A DNA stretch of 64,000 nucleotides, from assembly GCA_035533475.1 (NCBI GenBank), contig DATLTS010000006.1:1-64000 (forward strand). The letters run 5' to 3'. The DNA comes from Mycobacteriales bacterium (GTDB lineage Bacteria; Actinomycetota; Actinomycetes; DATLTS01). A program made the position numbers and the translations under genes. Under the pieces are notes generated by a model. The model was not told where the DNA came from and made no database searches. It saw only the letters and a program-made list of their open reading frames with translations. Positions 45,114 through 53,392 of the stretch are shown here, one piece after another. How positions within the stretch are numbered: position 1 is the first letter of the stretch; each line of letters starts with the position of its first letter.

Positions 45114-45311
45114 ATGCGGACCACTGTGACGATCGACGACGAGCTCCTTCACCGCGCGGCAGAGCTGACCGGCGTCACCGAGCGGACGTCCTTGCTGCGG
45201 GAGGGGCTCGAGACCCTCATCCGGGTGGAGAGCGCCAAGCGTCTCGCGGCCCTGGGGGGTAGCGATCCGGCGGCGCGGGCTCCCCGACGCGATCGAGGCA
45301 AGTCGCGGTGA
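45114..45311 (+). CDS. vapB: VapB-type antitoxin
   Basis: A 65-residue antitoxin of the VapB (Arc/AHH) type: R-T-T-V-T-I-D-D-E-L-L-H-R-A-A-E-L-T-G-V-T-E-R-T, then R-E-G-L-E-T-L-I-R-V-E-S-A-K-R-L-A-A-L-G-G. I chose the ATG at 45114 because GGAGG stands six bases upstream; a TTG at 45099 is in frame. The stop overlaps the vapC start. A nested palindrome lies just upstream. Confidence 0.9.
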   Translation: MRTTVTIDDELLHRAAELTGVTERTSLLREGLETLIRVESAKRLAALGGSDPAARAPRRDRGKSR

Positions 45312-45679
45312 TCCTGGTCGACACCTCGGTGTGGATCGATCACCTTCGTAAGGTCGAACCGACGCTCGTCGATGTGCTTGCCCGGGATGAGGTCGTCTGT
45401 CACACGCTGGTGATCCAGGAGCTGGCCCTCGGCAGCATCAAGGATCGAGAGGTGCTGCTCGACTCACTGGTCCAGCTCCGTGGATGCCCGTTCCTCACCC
45501 AGGCCGAGATGCTCGCCCTTGTGGACGCCCGCCGGCTGTGGGGGCGGGGGCTGGGTGCTGTCGATTGTCACCTTCTCGGGTCGCTCCTGCTGTTGCCCGG
45601 GACCCGGTTCTGGACGCGAGACAAGCGACTGCGGACGATCGCGGGGGAGTTGGGTGTGCCGCCGGTGGTGTGGTCGTGA
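45308..45679 (+). CDS. vapC: VapC-type PIN-domain toxin
   Basis: A 123-residue PIN ribonuclease. The acidic active-site residues are Asp5 in I-L-V-D-T-S-V-W-I-D-H-L, the glutamate in V-I-Q-E-L-A-L-G, and aspartates in G-A-V-D-C-H-L-L and F-W-T-R-D-K-R-L. The pattern matches actinobacterial VapC. GTG start, overlapping vapB. Confidence 0.92.
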   Translation: MILVDTSVWIDHLRKVEPTLVDVLARDEVVCHTLVIQELALGSIKDREVLLDSLVQLRGCPFLTQAEMLALVDARRLWGRGLGAVDCHLLGSLLLLPGTRFWTRDKRLRTIAGELGVPPVVWS

Positions 45680-45785
45680 TCCACCAGGAGGCGACCGCGC
45701 TGCGCGTAGTCCCGCGACAAGGTGCCGTTCTGCCGTGGCGCCACGTCGGGTAGGCGCTGCCGTTCATACCTGGTTATACCCGGGT

Positions 45786-45977
45786 GTGAAGACCGCCATC
45801 TCGGTACCTGACGAGACCTTCGAGCGGGCCACCCGCCGCGCCCGCGAACTCGGCATGAGCCGCTCGGAGTTCTTCGCCACCGCTGCCGTGCGCTACCTAG
45901 CCGAGCTGGACCGCGCTTCGCTGACGGGTCGCATCGATGAAGCGTTCGCGCTGGCCGGTGTCCCGCCGACGAGCTGA
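45786..45977 (+). CDS. Orphan ribbon-helix-helix antitoxin-like protein
   Basis: A 63-residue protein with a MazE-like ribbon-helix-helix start (K-T-A-I-S-V-P-D-E-T-F-E-R-A-T-R-R-A-R-E-L-G-M-S-R-S-E-F-F) and a short C-terminal part (T-G-R-I-D-E-A-F-A-L-A-G). This resembles MazE6-type antitoxins, but no MazF gene follows: the next 97 bases are non-coding and then another TA pair begins. It may act as an orphan regulator or anti-toxin of a distant toxin. Confidence 0.75.
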   Translation: MKTAISVPDETFERATRRARELGMSRSEFFATAAVRYLAELDRASLTGRIDEAFALAGVPPTS

Positions 45978-46048
45978 GCTCCCGCACCGACCCGGCCGGG
46001 GTGACCACCAGCCAAGTTGCAGATGACCCGGTTTGGGATTGCACCAAC

Positions 46049-46071
46049 AATATTGTGTATGACACAATATT
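46049..46071 (+). promoter_or_regulatory. Perfect inverted repeat before the toxin-first TA pair
   Basis: AATATTGTGT (46049-46058) and ACACAATATT (46062-46071) are perfect reverse complements with a three-base spacer, ending three bases before the GTG start. It is strikingly AT-rich for this genome, a likely operator and promoter. Confidence 0.65.
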
Positions 46072-46074
46072 CAG

Positions 46075-46320
46075 GTGCAGCTGAAACCGATCCGGTTCAC
46101 CCGGGGCAGCCGCAAGCACCGGATAGGTCGCGCCAGCGCCCGCCACGTCATCGACACCGCCACTCCCAGCGTCGAAACCGACGAGGTCACCGAGGCCGTC
46201 ATCATGAGGTGGGTCGGCAACGACGAGCGGGGCCGGGAGCTGGAAGTCATCGCCATCGAGCGCCCCGATTGCCAGCTCGTCATCCACGTAATGCCCACGC
46301 ACTACCGGAGGCACCCATGA
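46075..46320 (+). CDS. Putative RNase toxin, DUF4258/BrnT-like
   Basis: An 81-residue basic protein: K-H-R-I-G-R-A-S-A-R-H-V-I-D near residues 14-27, then G-R-E-L-E-V-I-A-I-E and Q-L-V-I-H-V-M-P-T-H-Y-R. The R-H-x-x-R pattern and the closing strand-rich half resemble small RelE/BrnT-like or DUF4258 toxins. It comes first in the operon and overlaps the putative antitoxin by four bases, the order seen in BrnTA and HigBA. Toxin identity is inferred from size, fold pattern and context. Confidence 0.65.
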   Translation: MQLKPIRFTRGSRKHRIGRASARHVIDTATPSVETDEVTEAVIMRWVGNDERGRELEVIAIERPDCQLVIHVMPTHYRRHP

Positions 46321-46619
46321 CACCGCGCAAGCCCACGCCCATCGGCCCCGACGTCGACCTCGAGGCCGAAGACATCCGGCTGCCCGACGGCAGTCGCCTG
46401 ACCGAGTCCAAGGCGGCCAAAATCGTCGAGCGGGTTCACCGCCAGCACCCCGGCCGGCCCTCGGTTAGCGGCGACCAGGAGCACACCCCGGTCATGACCG
46501 TGCGCGTCACCCGCGCAGCCAGGGCCGCTCTCGAACAGATCGCACAAGCCCAGGGCCGCCGACTGGCCGACGTCAGCCGCGACGCGCTCGACGAGTACAT
46601 CCGCCGCCACGCCAGCTGA
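46317..46619 (+). CDS. Putative antitoxin of the toxin-first pair
   Basis: A 100-residue protein. The C-terminal half is a ribbon-helix-helix-like stretch (V-M-T-V-R-V-T-R-A-A-R-A-A-L-E-Q-I-A-Q-A-Q-G-R-R-L-A-D-V-S-R), with an acidic N-terminal half (D-V-D-L-E-A-E-D-I-R-L-P-D). The ATG overlaps the toxin stop. The charge complementarity and the operator-like dyad support a TA pair. Confidence 0.7.
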   Translation: MTPRKPTPIGPDVDLEAEDIRLPDGSRLTESKAAKIVERVHRQHPGRPSVSGDQEHTPVMTVRVTRAARAALEQIAQAQGRRLADVSRDALDEYIRRHAS

Positions 46620-46621
46620 TC

Positions 46622-46745
46622 GCTTGGACGGGTCGGTTCCCACGGCCTGCCTGGGGCGCAATGAGGTCGAAGTCCGAGTCGTAGTGCAGCACCGCGACGT
46701 CAAGCTCCTCGGCGGAAGCGACGATCGCGTTGTGCTTTCCGGCCG
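46622..46745 (-). pseudogene. VapC PIN-domain remnant (C-terminal piece)
   Basis: Read on the minus strand, this gap gives [20 protein letters not shown] followed by S-D-F-D-L-I-A, the typical C-terminal end of VapC PIN domains (A-x-A-E-x-x-x-x-x-x-L-H-Y-D-x-D-F). No start or N-terminal part is present because proA begins at 46764 on the other strand. It looks like a truncated toxin gene left by rearrangement. Confidence 0.55.
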
Positions 46746-46763
46746 ATCTGGGACACTTCCCGG

Positions 46764-48026
46764 GTGACCAGTGCAGCGGAGGTCCACGACGTCGCCCGCC
46801 GGGCGCGCGGTGCCGCCGACGAGCTCGCGCAGGCGACCCGGGCGGCGAAGGACGCGGCGCTGCACGCCATGGCCGACGCCCTCGACGCGGCGACCGGGGC
46901 GGTCCTCGACGCCAACCGCCGCGACGTCGAACGGGCCCGCGGGGACGGCACCCCGGCGGCGCTGATCGACCGGCTCTCCCTCGACACCGCGCGGGTGGCC
47001 GGGATGGCCGGCGGCCTTCGGGCGGTGGCCGCGCTGGCCGACCCGGTGGGGGAGACGATCCGCGGGTCCACCCTGCCCAACGGGCTGGAGATCCGCCAGG
47101 TCCGGGTGCCGCTCGGGGTGGTCGGCATCATCTACGAAGCCCGGCCCAACGTCACCGTCGACGCCGCCGGGCTCACCCTGAAAAGCGGCAACGCGGTGCT
47201 GCTGCGGGGCTCCTCGTCGGCCCGCGACTCCAACGCCGCGCTGGTCGACGTCCTGTCCGCCGCGGTGGCCGCCGCCGGGCTGCCGGGCGCCGCGATCGCC
47301 CTGGTGCCCGGCGTCGACCACGAGGCGACGAAGCACCTGATGCGGGCCCACGGGCTGGTCGACGTGCTCATCCCGCGCGGCGGCGCCGGCCTGATCCGGT
47401 CGGTGATCGAGGAGTCCACGGTTCCGGTGATCGAGACCGGGATCGGGAACTGCCACGTTTACGTCGACGCCGACGCCGACCTGGAGATGGCCGTCCGCAT
47501 CGTCGTCAACGCGAAGGCGCAACGCCCGTCGGTGTGCAACGCCGCGGAGACCCTGCTCGTCCACCGCGACGCGGCGCCCGCCTTCCTCCCCGCGGTCCTG
47601 CCGGCGCTCGCCGCCGCCGGGGTCACCGTGCACGGGGACCCCGGGGTCGCCGGCTACGCGCCCTCCGTCGTCGCGGCCACCGACGAGGACTGGGCGGCGG
47701 AGTACCTCTCGCTCGACCTGGCGGTCGCCGTCGTGGACTCGCTGGCCGACGCGCTGGCCCACATCCGCCGCTGGGGCTCCGGGCACACCGAGGCGATCGT
47801 GACCCGCTCGCTGGAGTCGGCCCGCACGTTCACCGCCCGGGTCGACGCCGCCGCGGTCGTCGTCAACGCCTCGACACGGTTCACCGACGGGGAGCAGTTC
47901 GGCATGGGCGCCGAGATCGGGATCTCCACCCAGAAGCTGCACGCCCGCGGGCCGATGGCGCTGTCCGAGCTCACCTCGACGAAGTGGATCGTCACCGGCG
48001 ACGGGCAGGTCCGCGGCCCCGCCTGA
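46764..48026 (+). CDS. proA: Glutamate-5-semialdehyde dehydrogenase
   Basis: A 420-residue NADPH-dependent enzyme reducing glutamyl-5-phosphate in proline synthesis. The catalytic cysteine is in [11 protein letters not shown], with [12 protein letters not shown] and [15 protein letters not shown]. The start is GTG at 46764. It is separated from proB by the TA cluster and is followed by tldD after 48 bases. Confidence 0.95.
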   Translation: MTSAAEVHDVARRARGAADELAQATRAAKDAALHAMADALDAATGAVLDANRRDVERARGDGTPAALIDRLSLDTARVAGMAGGLRAVAALADPVGETIRGSTLPNGLEIRQVRVPLGVVGIIYEARPNVTVDAAGLTLKSGNAVLLRGSSSARDSNAALVDVLSAAVAAAGLPGAAIALVPGVDHEATKHLMRAHGLVDVLIPRGGAGLIRSVIEESTVPVIETGIGNCHVYVDADADLEMAVRIVVNAKAQRPSVCNAAETLLVHRDAAPAFLPAVLPALAAAGVTVHGDPGVAGYAPSVVAATDEDWAAEYLSLDLAVAVVDSLADALAHIRRWGSGHTEAIVTRSLESARTFTARVDAAAVVVNASTRFTDGEQFGMGAEIGISTQKLHARGPMALSELTSTKWIVTGDGQVRGPA

Positions 48027-48074
48027 TCCGGCCCGGGGCGCACCGCCGGGCCCGGCCGGCGCTACGGTCGGCGG

Positions 48075-49583
48075 GTGCCGCACCGTATCGACCCGTCGTT
48101 CCTAGACCTCCCGCTGCGCGGCCTGGCCGAGGCGGCGCTGGAGGCGGCCCGCAAGCTCGGCGTCGAGCACGCCGACGTCCGGGTCGAGCGGATCCGCACC
48201 CAGGACGTCGTGCTCCGCGACCACGAGCTGGAGACCTTCCACGACGACGAGGAGTCCGGCGTCGCGGTTCGCGTCGTCCACGACGGCGCCTGGGGTTTCG
48301 CGGCGAGCTCCGACCTGCGGGTCGACGCCGCGGCGGGGCTCGCGGCGCGCGCGGTGGCGGTCGCCCGGGCGACCGCGGCGCTCAACGCCGAGCCGGTGCA
48401 ACTCGCCGACGAACCGGTGCACGGCGACGCCACCTGGGTCAGCTCCTACCAGGTGGACCCCTTCCAGGTGCCGGACGCCGAGAAGGTGGCCCGGCTCCGG
48501 GACTGGACCGGCCGGCTGCTCGCCGCCCCCGGCGTCAGCCACGTCGACGCCTCGCTGCGCCAGGTCCGGGAGAACAAGTTCTACGCCGATCTGGCCGGCA
48601 CCTCGACGACCCAGCAGCGGATCCGGCTGCACCCGGCGGTGACCGCGGTGAGCGTCGACCGCGACGGCGGCCGGTTCGACTCGATGCGCACGCTCGCCCC
48701 CCCGGTGGGGCGCGGCTACGAGTACCTCACCGGCACCGGATGGGACTGGGACGCCGAGCTGGCCGAGATCCCGGAGCTGCTCGCCGAGAAGATGCGGGCC
48801 CCCACGGTGGAGGCCGGCCGCTACGACCTGGTCATCGACCCGAGCAACCTGTGGCTCACCATCCACGAGTCGGTGGGCCACGCCACCGAACTGGACCGGG
48901 CGCTCGGCTACGAGGCCAACTACGCCGGGACGTCGTTCGCCACCTTCGACCAGCTCGGCAGCCTGCGCTACGGGTCGGAGCTGATGCAGGTCAGCGGTGA
49001 CCGGACGGTGGAGCACGGCCTGGCCACCGTCGGCTATGACGACGAGGGGGTCGCCGGGCAGCGCTGGGACGTGGTTCGCGACGGCGTGCTCACCGGCTAC
49101 CAGCTGGACCGCCGGATCGCCCGGCGCACCGGCCTCGGCCGGTCCAACGGTTGCGCGTTCGCCGACTCGCCGATGCACGTCCCGGTCCAGCGGATGGCCA
49201 ACGTCTCGCTGGCGCCGGCCGCCGCCGGGCCGTCCACCGCGGAGCTGATCGCCGGGGTCGAGCGCGGCATCTACGTCGTGGGGGACAAGAGCTGGTCGAT
49301 CGACATGCAGCGCTACAACTTCCAGTTCACCGGCCAGCGCTTCTTCGCGATCCGCTCCGGCCGGCTCGCCGGGCAGCTGCGCGACGTCGCCTACCAGGCG
49401 ACGACCACCGATTTCTGGGGCAGCCTGGCCGGTCTCGGCGGCGAGGGCACCTGGGTCCTCGGCGGGGCCTTCAACTGCGGCAAGGCCCAGCCCGGGCAGG
49501 TGGCCGCGGTCAGCCACGGCTGCCCGGCGACGCTGTTCACCGGCGTCCGGATCCTCGACACGGTGGCGGAGGGCGGCCGGTGA
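48075..49583 (+). CDS. tldD: TldD metalloprotease subunit
   Basis: A 502-residue protein of the TldD/PmbA family. The zinc motif H264-E265-x3-H269 is in H-E-S-V-G-H-A-T-E-L-D-R. TldD pairs with TldE to form a protease that opens unfolded or modified peptides, known for microcin B17 and CcdA processing. The N-terminal domain (A-D-V-R-V-E-R-I, S-G-V-A-V-R-V) is normal. The GTG at 48075 is the start. The stop overlaps the next gene. Confidence 0.94.
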   Translation: MPHRIDPSFLDLPLRGLAEAALEAARKLGVEHADVRVERIRTQDVVLRDHELETFHDDEESGVAVRVVHDGAWGFAASSDLRVDAAAGLAARAVAVARATAALNAEPVQLADEPVHGDATWVSSYQVDPFQVPDAEKVARLRDWTGRLLAAPGVSHVDASLRQVRENKFYADLAGTSTTQQRIRLHPAVTAVSVDRDGGRFDSMRTLAPPVGRGYEYLTGTGWDWDAELAEIPELLAEKMRAPTVEAGRYDLVIDPSNLWLTIHESVGHATELDRALGYEANYAGTSFATFDQLGSLRYGSELMQVSGDRTVEHGLATVGYDDEGVAGQRWDVVRDGVLTGYQLDRRIARRTGLGRSNGCAFADSPMHVPVQRMANVSLAPAAAGPSTAELIAGVERGIYVVGDKSWSIDMQRYNFQFTGQRFFAIRSGRLAGQLRDVAYQATTTDFWGSLAGLGGEGTWVLGGAFNCGKAQPGQVAAVSHGCPATLFTGVRILDTVAEGGR

Positions 49584-50956
49584 CGCTGTCCCCCGAGCAG
49601 ATCGTCGAACGCGGCCTCGGCCACGCCCGCGGCGACGGTGCGGTCGTCCTGGTGCACGACGCGAGCGCGGTGAACCTGCGTTTCGCGAACACCTCGCTGA
49701 CGACCAACGGCGCGGAGGAACAGCGCCGGGTCTCGGTCGTCGCCGTGGCCGGCGGGGCGGTCGGCGTCGTCTCCCGCAGCGGCCTGAGCGACGACCGCGA
49801 CGTCGCCGACCTGGTGGCGGCCGCCGAGGCGGTGGCCCGGGCGAACCCGCCGGCGGAGGACGCGGCGCCGCTCGCCGACGGCCCGGCCGACCCCGGGTTC
49901 GCCGACGCCGCCCCCGGCACCGGGATCGAGGTGTTCGCGGGCCTGGTCGACGGTCTGGCGGCGGCGTTCGACCGGGTCCGCGGCGCCGACCGCGGGCTGT
50001 TCGGGTTCGCCCGGCACGAGGTGGTGACCAGCTACCTGGGTTCCTCGACCGGGCTGCGCCGCCGCCACGTCCAGCCCACCGGGACCCTGGAGCTGACCTG
50101 CCGCGCCGGCGACGGGGCGGCCTCCGCCTGGGCCGGGCGAGCCAGCCGGGACTTCCGCGACGTCGACGTCACCGGCCTCGTCGACGAAGTCGGTCGCCGG
50201 CTCGACTGGTCCGCCCGCCGGGTGGAGCTGCCGGCCGGGCGGTACGAGACCCTGCTGCCGCCGTCGGCGGTCGCCGACCTGGTCACCTACCTCTACCTGT
50301 CGATGTCGGCCCGGGCCGCCCACGACGGGCGGTCCCCGTTGTCCCGCGCGGGTGGGGGCACCCGGGTGGGCGAGGCGCTGACGGGGCTGCCGCTGAGCCT
50401 GCGCAGCGACCCGGTCGAGGCCGGCCTGGAATGCTCGCCGTTCGTCGAGACCCCGGTGTCGAGCGAGCTGGGCTCGGTGTTCGACAACGGGCTCGCGGTC
50501 GCGCGGTCGGACTGGATCCGGGACGGCCGCATCGAGGCGCTGGTCTCGACCCGCCACTCGGCGACGCTCACCGGCCTGCCGGTCCGGCCGTACGTGGACA
50601 ACCTCGTCCTCGACGTCGCCGACCCCGGTTCCGACCTGGCCGGGATGATCGGGAGCACCGGGCGCGGCCTGCTGCTCACCTGCCTGTGGTACATCCGCGA
50701 GGTGGACCCGGAGACCCTGCTGCTCACCGGGCTGACCCGCGACGGTGTCTTCCTGGTGGAGGGCGGCGAGGTGGTCGGGGCGGTGAACAACTTCCGGTTC
50801 AACGAGAGCCCGATCACCCTGCTCGGCCGGCTCGCCGAGGTCGGCCCGACCGCGCCTACGCTGTCCCGGGAGTTCAACGAGTACCTCACCCGGGTGGCCG
50901 CCCCGCCGGTCCGGATTGCGGACTTCCATATGAGCTCGGTGAGTCAGGCGTCGTAG
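49580..50956 (+). CDS. tldE: TldE/PmbA-like subunit
   Basis: A 458-residue partner of TldD. The fold pattern matches (V-N-L-R-F-A-N, then G-L-F-G-F-A-R-H-E-V-V-T-S-Y-L-G-S-S-T-G, and a C-terminal N-N-F-R-F-N-E-S-P), but the HExxxH zinc motif is absent, as expected for TldE. The GTG start overlaps the tldD stop, giving coupled translation of the two subunits. No RiPP precursor is visible nearby. Confidence 0.88.
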   Translation: MTLSPEQIVERGLGHARGDGAVVLVHDASAVNLRFANTSLTTNGAEEQRRVSVVAVAGGAVGVVSRSGLSDDRDVADLVAAAEAVARANPPAEDAAPLADGPADPGFADAAPGTGIEVFAGLVDGLAAAFDRVRGADRGLFGFARHEVVTSYLGSSTGLRRRHVQPTGTLELTCRAGDGAASAWAGRASRDFRDVDVTGLVDEVGRRLDWSARRVELPAGRYETLLPPSAVADLVTYLYLSMSARAAHDGRSPLSRAGGGTRVGEALTGLPLSLRSDPVEAGLECSPFVETPVSSELGSVFDNGLAVARSDWIRDGRIEALVSTRHSATLTGLPVRPYVDNLVLDVADPGSDLAGMIGSTGRGLLLTCLWYIREVDPETLLLTGLTRDGVFLVEGGEVVGAVNNFRFNESPITLLGRLAEVGPTAPTLSREFNEYLTRVAAPPVRIADFHMSSVSQAS

Positions 50957-51011
50957 CCCAGCCCGGTGGTAGCGTGCCGGCGGAGCATGATCAACCGGCG
51001 GGAGGGACGAG

Positions 51012-51818
51012 CTGCCCGGATCCGGTGGTGACGGCCTGGCGGTGCAGGACGTCACCGTGCGCTTCGGCGGGCTGCTCGCCCTCGACGGCGTCTCGCTCGA
51101 CGTCACGCCCGGTGAGGTCGTCGGTGTCATCGGCCCGAACGGCGCCGGCAAGACCACCCTGTTCAACGTGATGTGCGGGTTCGTGGCCCCCACCGCCGGG
51201 CGGATCTCGGTCGGCGGCCGGACGATCCGCCGGATCCGGCCGCACCAGCTCGCCGGGCTCGGCATCGCCCGGACCTTGCAGGGGGTCGGATTGTTCCCCG
51301 GCCTGACCGTGCTGGAGAACGTGATGGCCGGGGCGACCGTCTCCGCCCGCTCCGGGCTGGCCGCCGCGCTGCTCGGGGCGCCGCGGTCGTCGAGGGACGA
51401 GTCCCGGCTGGCCGCGCGGGCGATGTCCACGCTGGCCGACCTCGACGTCGACTCGGTCGCCGGGCGGCTGCCCGCCACCTTGCCGTACGGGATCCAGAAG
51501 CGGGTCGCGCTCGCGCGGGCCCTGGTCAACGAACCCGGCTACCTGCTGCTCGACGAGCCGGCCAGCGGGCTGGACGAGGCCGACATGTCCGACCTGGCGG
51601 GCCTGCTGGCCAGGCTGAAGACCCGCATCGGCGTCCTGCTCGTCGAGCACCACATGGATCTCGTCATGTCGGTCTGCGACCGGCTCGTGGTGCTGGACTT
51701 CGGGCGGCAGATCGCCGCCGGCACGCCGGCCGAGGTGAAGGGCGACCCGGCGGTCGCCGCGGCGTACCTCGGCGAGGAGCTGGCCGCCGAGCCGGAGGTG
51801 CAGCGTGCTGACGGTTGA
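51012..51818 (+). CDS. livG: ABC transporter ATP-binding protein, LivG type
   Basis: A 268-residue ATPase of the branched-chain amino acid (HAAT) family. Walker A is G-P-N-G-A-G-K-T-T, and the Walker B region is Y-L-L-L-D-E-P-A-S-G-L. A GTG at 51042 would cut off the first beta strand (L-A-V-Q-D-V-T-V-R-F-G-G). A CTG at 51012 has GGAGG six bases upstream and gives the normal N-terminus, so I used it. It drives import with LivF, LivH and LivM. The ATPase genes precede the permeases here. The stop overlaps livF. Confidence 0.88.
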   Translation: MPGSGGDGLAVQDVTVRFGGLLALDGVSLDVTPGEVVGVIGPNGAGKTTLFNVMCGFVAPTAGRISVGGRTIRRIRPHQLAGLGIARTLQGVGLFPGLTVLENVMAGATVSARSGLAAALLGAPRSSRDESRLAARAMSTLADLDVDSVAGRLPATLPYGIQKRVALARALVNEPGYLLLDEPASGLDEADMSDLAGLLARLKTRIGVLLVEHHMDLVMSVCDRLVVLDFGRQIAAGTPAEVKGDPAVAAAYLGEELAAEPEVQRADG

Positions 51819-52512
51819 CAAGCTGAGTACCTCCTACGGGGCGGTCGAGGCGCTGCGCGACGTCTCGTTCACCGTCGAGGACGGCTCGATCACCGCCGTG
51901 CTCGGCGCCAACGGCGCCGGCAAGACCACCCTGCTGCGGTCGATGACCGGCCTGGTCCGGCCGCGGGCCGGGTCGGTGACCTACGAGGGGCGCGACCTCA
52001 CCCGGCTGCGGGTCGAGGACGTCGTCCGGGCCGGTGTCGCGCACGTGCCGGAGGGGCGCGGGGTGATCCAGGAACTCACCGTGGAGGAGAACCTTCGCCT
52101 CGGCGCGCTCTGGCGGCGCAACCGGACCGAGGGCCGGGCCGGCCTGGACGAGGTCTACGAACTGTTCGGGCCGCTGCGCGAGCGCCGCCGCCGGCCCGCC
52201 TACACCCTCTCCGGCGGGGAGCGCCAGATGCTCGCGATCGGCCGGGCCCTGATCAGCCGGCCCCGGCTGCTGCTCCTCGACGAGCCGTCGCTCGGCCTCG
52301 CCCCGCGGGTCGTCGCCCAGATCATGGGGCTGCTCCGCGACCTGGCCCGCCAGACCCGGCTCACCGTCCTGCTCGTCGAACAGAACGCCCGGACCGCGCT
52401 GTCGATCGCCGACACCGCGGTCGTGCTCTCCCTCGGCCGGGTCGCGGTCACCGGGGACGCCGCCGGGATGGCCGCCGACACCCAGCTCCGCCACCACTAC
52501 CTCGGGTTCTGA
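51805..52512 (+). CDS. livF: ABC transporter ATP-binding protein, LivF type
   Basis: A 235-residue second ATPase. Walker A is G-A-N-G-A-G-K-T-T, the signature is L-S-G-G-E-R-Q-M-L-A-I-G-R-A-L and Walker B is L-L-L-L-D-E-P-S-L-G-L-A-P. The length and the H-V-P-E-G-R-G motif are those of LivF. GTG start, overlapping livG by 14 bases. The permease livH follows four bases after the stop. Confidence 0.93.
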   Translation: MLTVDKLSTSYGAVEALRDVSFTVEDGSITAVLGANGAGKTTLLRSMTGLVRPRAGSVTYEGRDLTRLRVEDVVRAGVAHVPEGRGVIQELTVEENLRLGALWRRNRTEGRAGLDEVYELFGPLRERRRRPAYTLSGGERQMLAIGRALISRPRLLLLDEPSLGLAPRVVAQIMGLLRDLARQTRLTVLLVEQNARTALSIADTAVVLSLGRVAVTGDAAGMAADTQLRHHYLGF

Positions 52513-52516
52513 GCCG

Positions 52517-53392
52517 ATGCTGAGCGAAACCCTCAACGGGCTCACCTACGGCATGATCTACTCCGCGGTCGCGCTCGGCCTGGTGCTGATCTACCGGTCC
52601 ACCCGGGTCGTCAACTTCGCCCAGGGCGGGATGGCGATGTTCACCACCTACCTCGCGGTGACCGTAATCGACCGGGGCTGGAACTACTGGATCGCGTTCG
52701 CGGTCGCGCTGGGATCCGGGCTGGCGCTCGGCGCGATCGTCGAACGGCTGCTCGTCCGCCGGGTCGAGTCGAAGAACCCGCTGAACGCCGTGATCGTCAC
52801 CATCGGCCTGCTGATCCTGCTCGAATCGGTGGCCGGCATGGTGTGGGGCGGCGGGACGCGGGCGTTCCCGGCGCACTTCTCGATCGTCGGGGTCGGCATC
52901 GGCCGCCATGCGCTGGCGATCTCCCGGTTCGACTTTTTCGTCATCGGCGCGGTCCTGCTCGTGATGCTCGCGCTGGTCGTCCTGTTCCGGGCCACCAGCC
53001 TGGGCCTGCGGATGCGGGCGGCCGCGTTCTCCCCGGAGGTCGCCCGGCTGCTCGGGGTCCGGGTCGGGCGGATGCTGACCCTCGGCTGGGCGCTCGCCTC
53101 ACTGGTCGGTTCGCTCGCCGGTGTGCTGGTCGCGCCGAAGGTGTTCCTGTCGCCGAACATGATGGACGAGATCCTGATCTTCGGGTTCGCCGCCGCCGTC
53201 CTCGGCGGCCTGGACAGCCCGGTCGGCGCGCTGATCGGCGGGCTGGTCCTCGGCCTGGTGACGAGCTACGTCGGCGGCTGGTCGGTGGCCGGCCCCAGCC
53301 TCGAGGTGCTCGGTGCGCTCGTCGTCCTGGTGGTGGTGCTGATGGTCCGGCCGCAGGGGCTGTTCTCCGGGCTCGGCCAGCGGCGGGTCTGA
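52517..53392 (+). CDS. livH: Branched-chain amino acid-type permease, LivH
   Basis: A 291-residue permease with about eight membrane segments. Family features are G-L-T-Y-G-M-I-Y-S-A-V-A-L-G-L-V-L-I-Y-R near the start, the N-F-A-Q-G segment, and L-G-V-R-V-G-R-M-L-T-L-G-W-A-L-A-S in the cytoplasmic loop. It pairs with LivM to form the channel. Confidence 0.93.
   Translation: MLSETLNGLTYGMIYSAVALGLVLIYRSTRVVNFAQGGMAMFTTYLAVTVIDRGWNYWIAFAVALGSGLALGAIVERLLVRRVESKNPLNAVIVTIGLLILLESVAGMVWGGGTRAFPAHFSIVGVGIGRHALAISRFDFFVIGAVLLVMLALVVLFRATSLGLRMRAAAFSPEVARLLGVRVGRMLTLGWALASLVGSLAGVLVAPKVFLSPNMMDEILIFGFAAAVLGGLDSPVGALIGGLVLGLVTSYVGGWSVAGPSLEVLGALVVLVVVLMVRPQGLFSGLGQRRV

Noticed and set aside
46764-50956. 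RiPP pathway around TldD/TldE
   Set aside because: TldD/E can process peptides, but no precursor peptide or modifying enzyme lies near, and the pair is also found as housekeeping.
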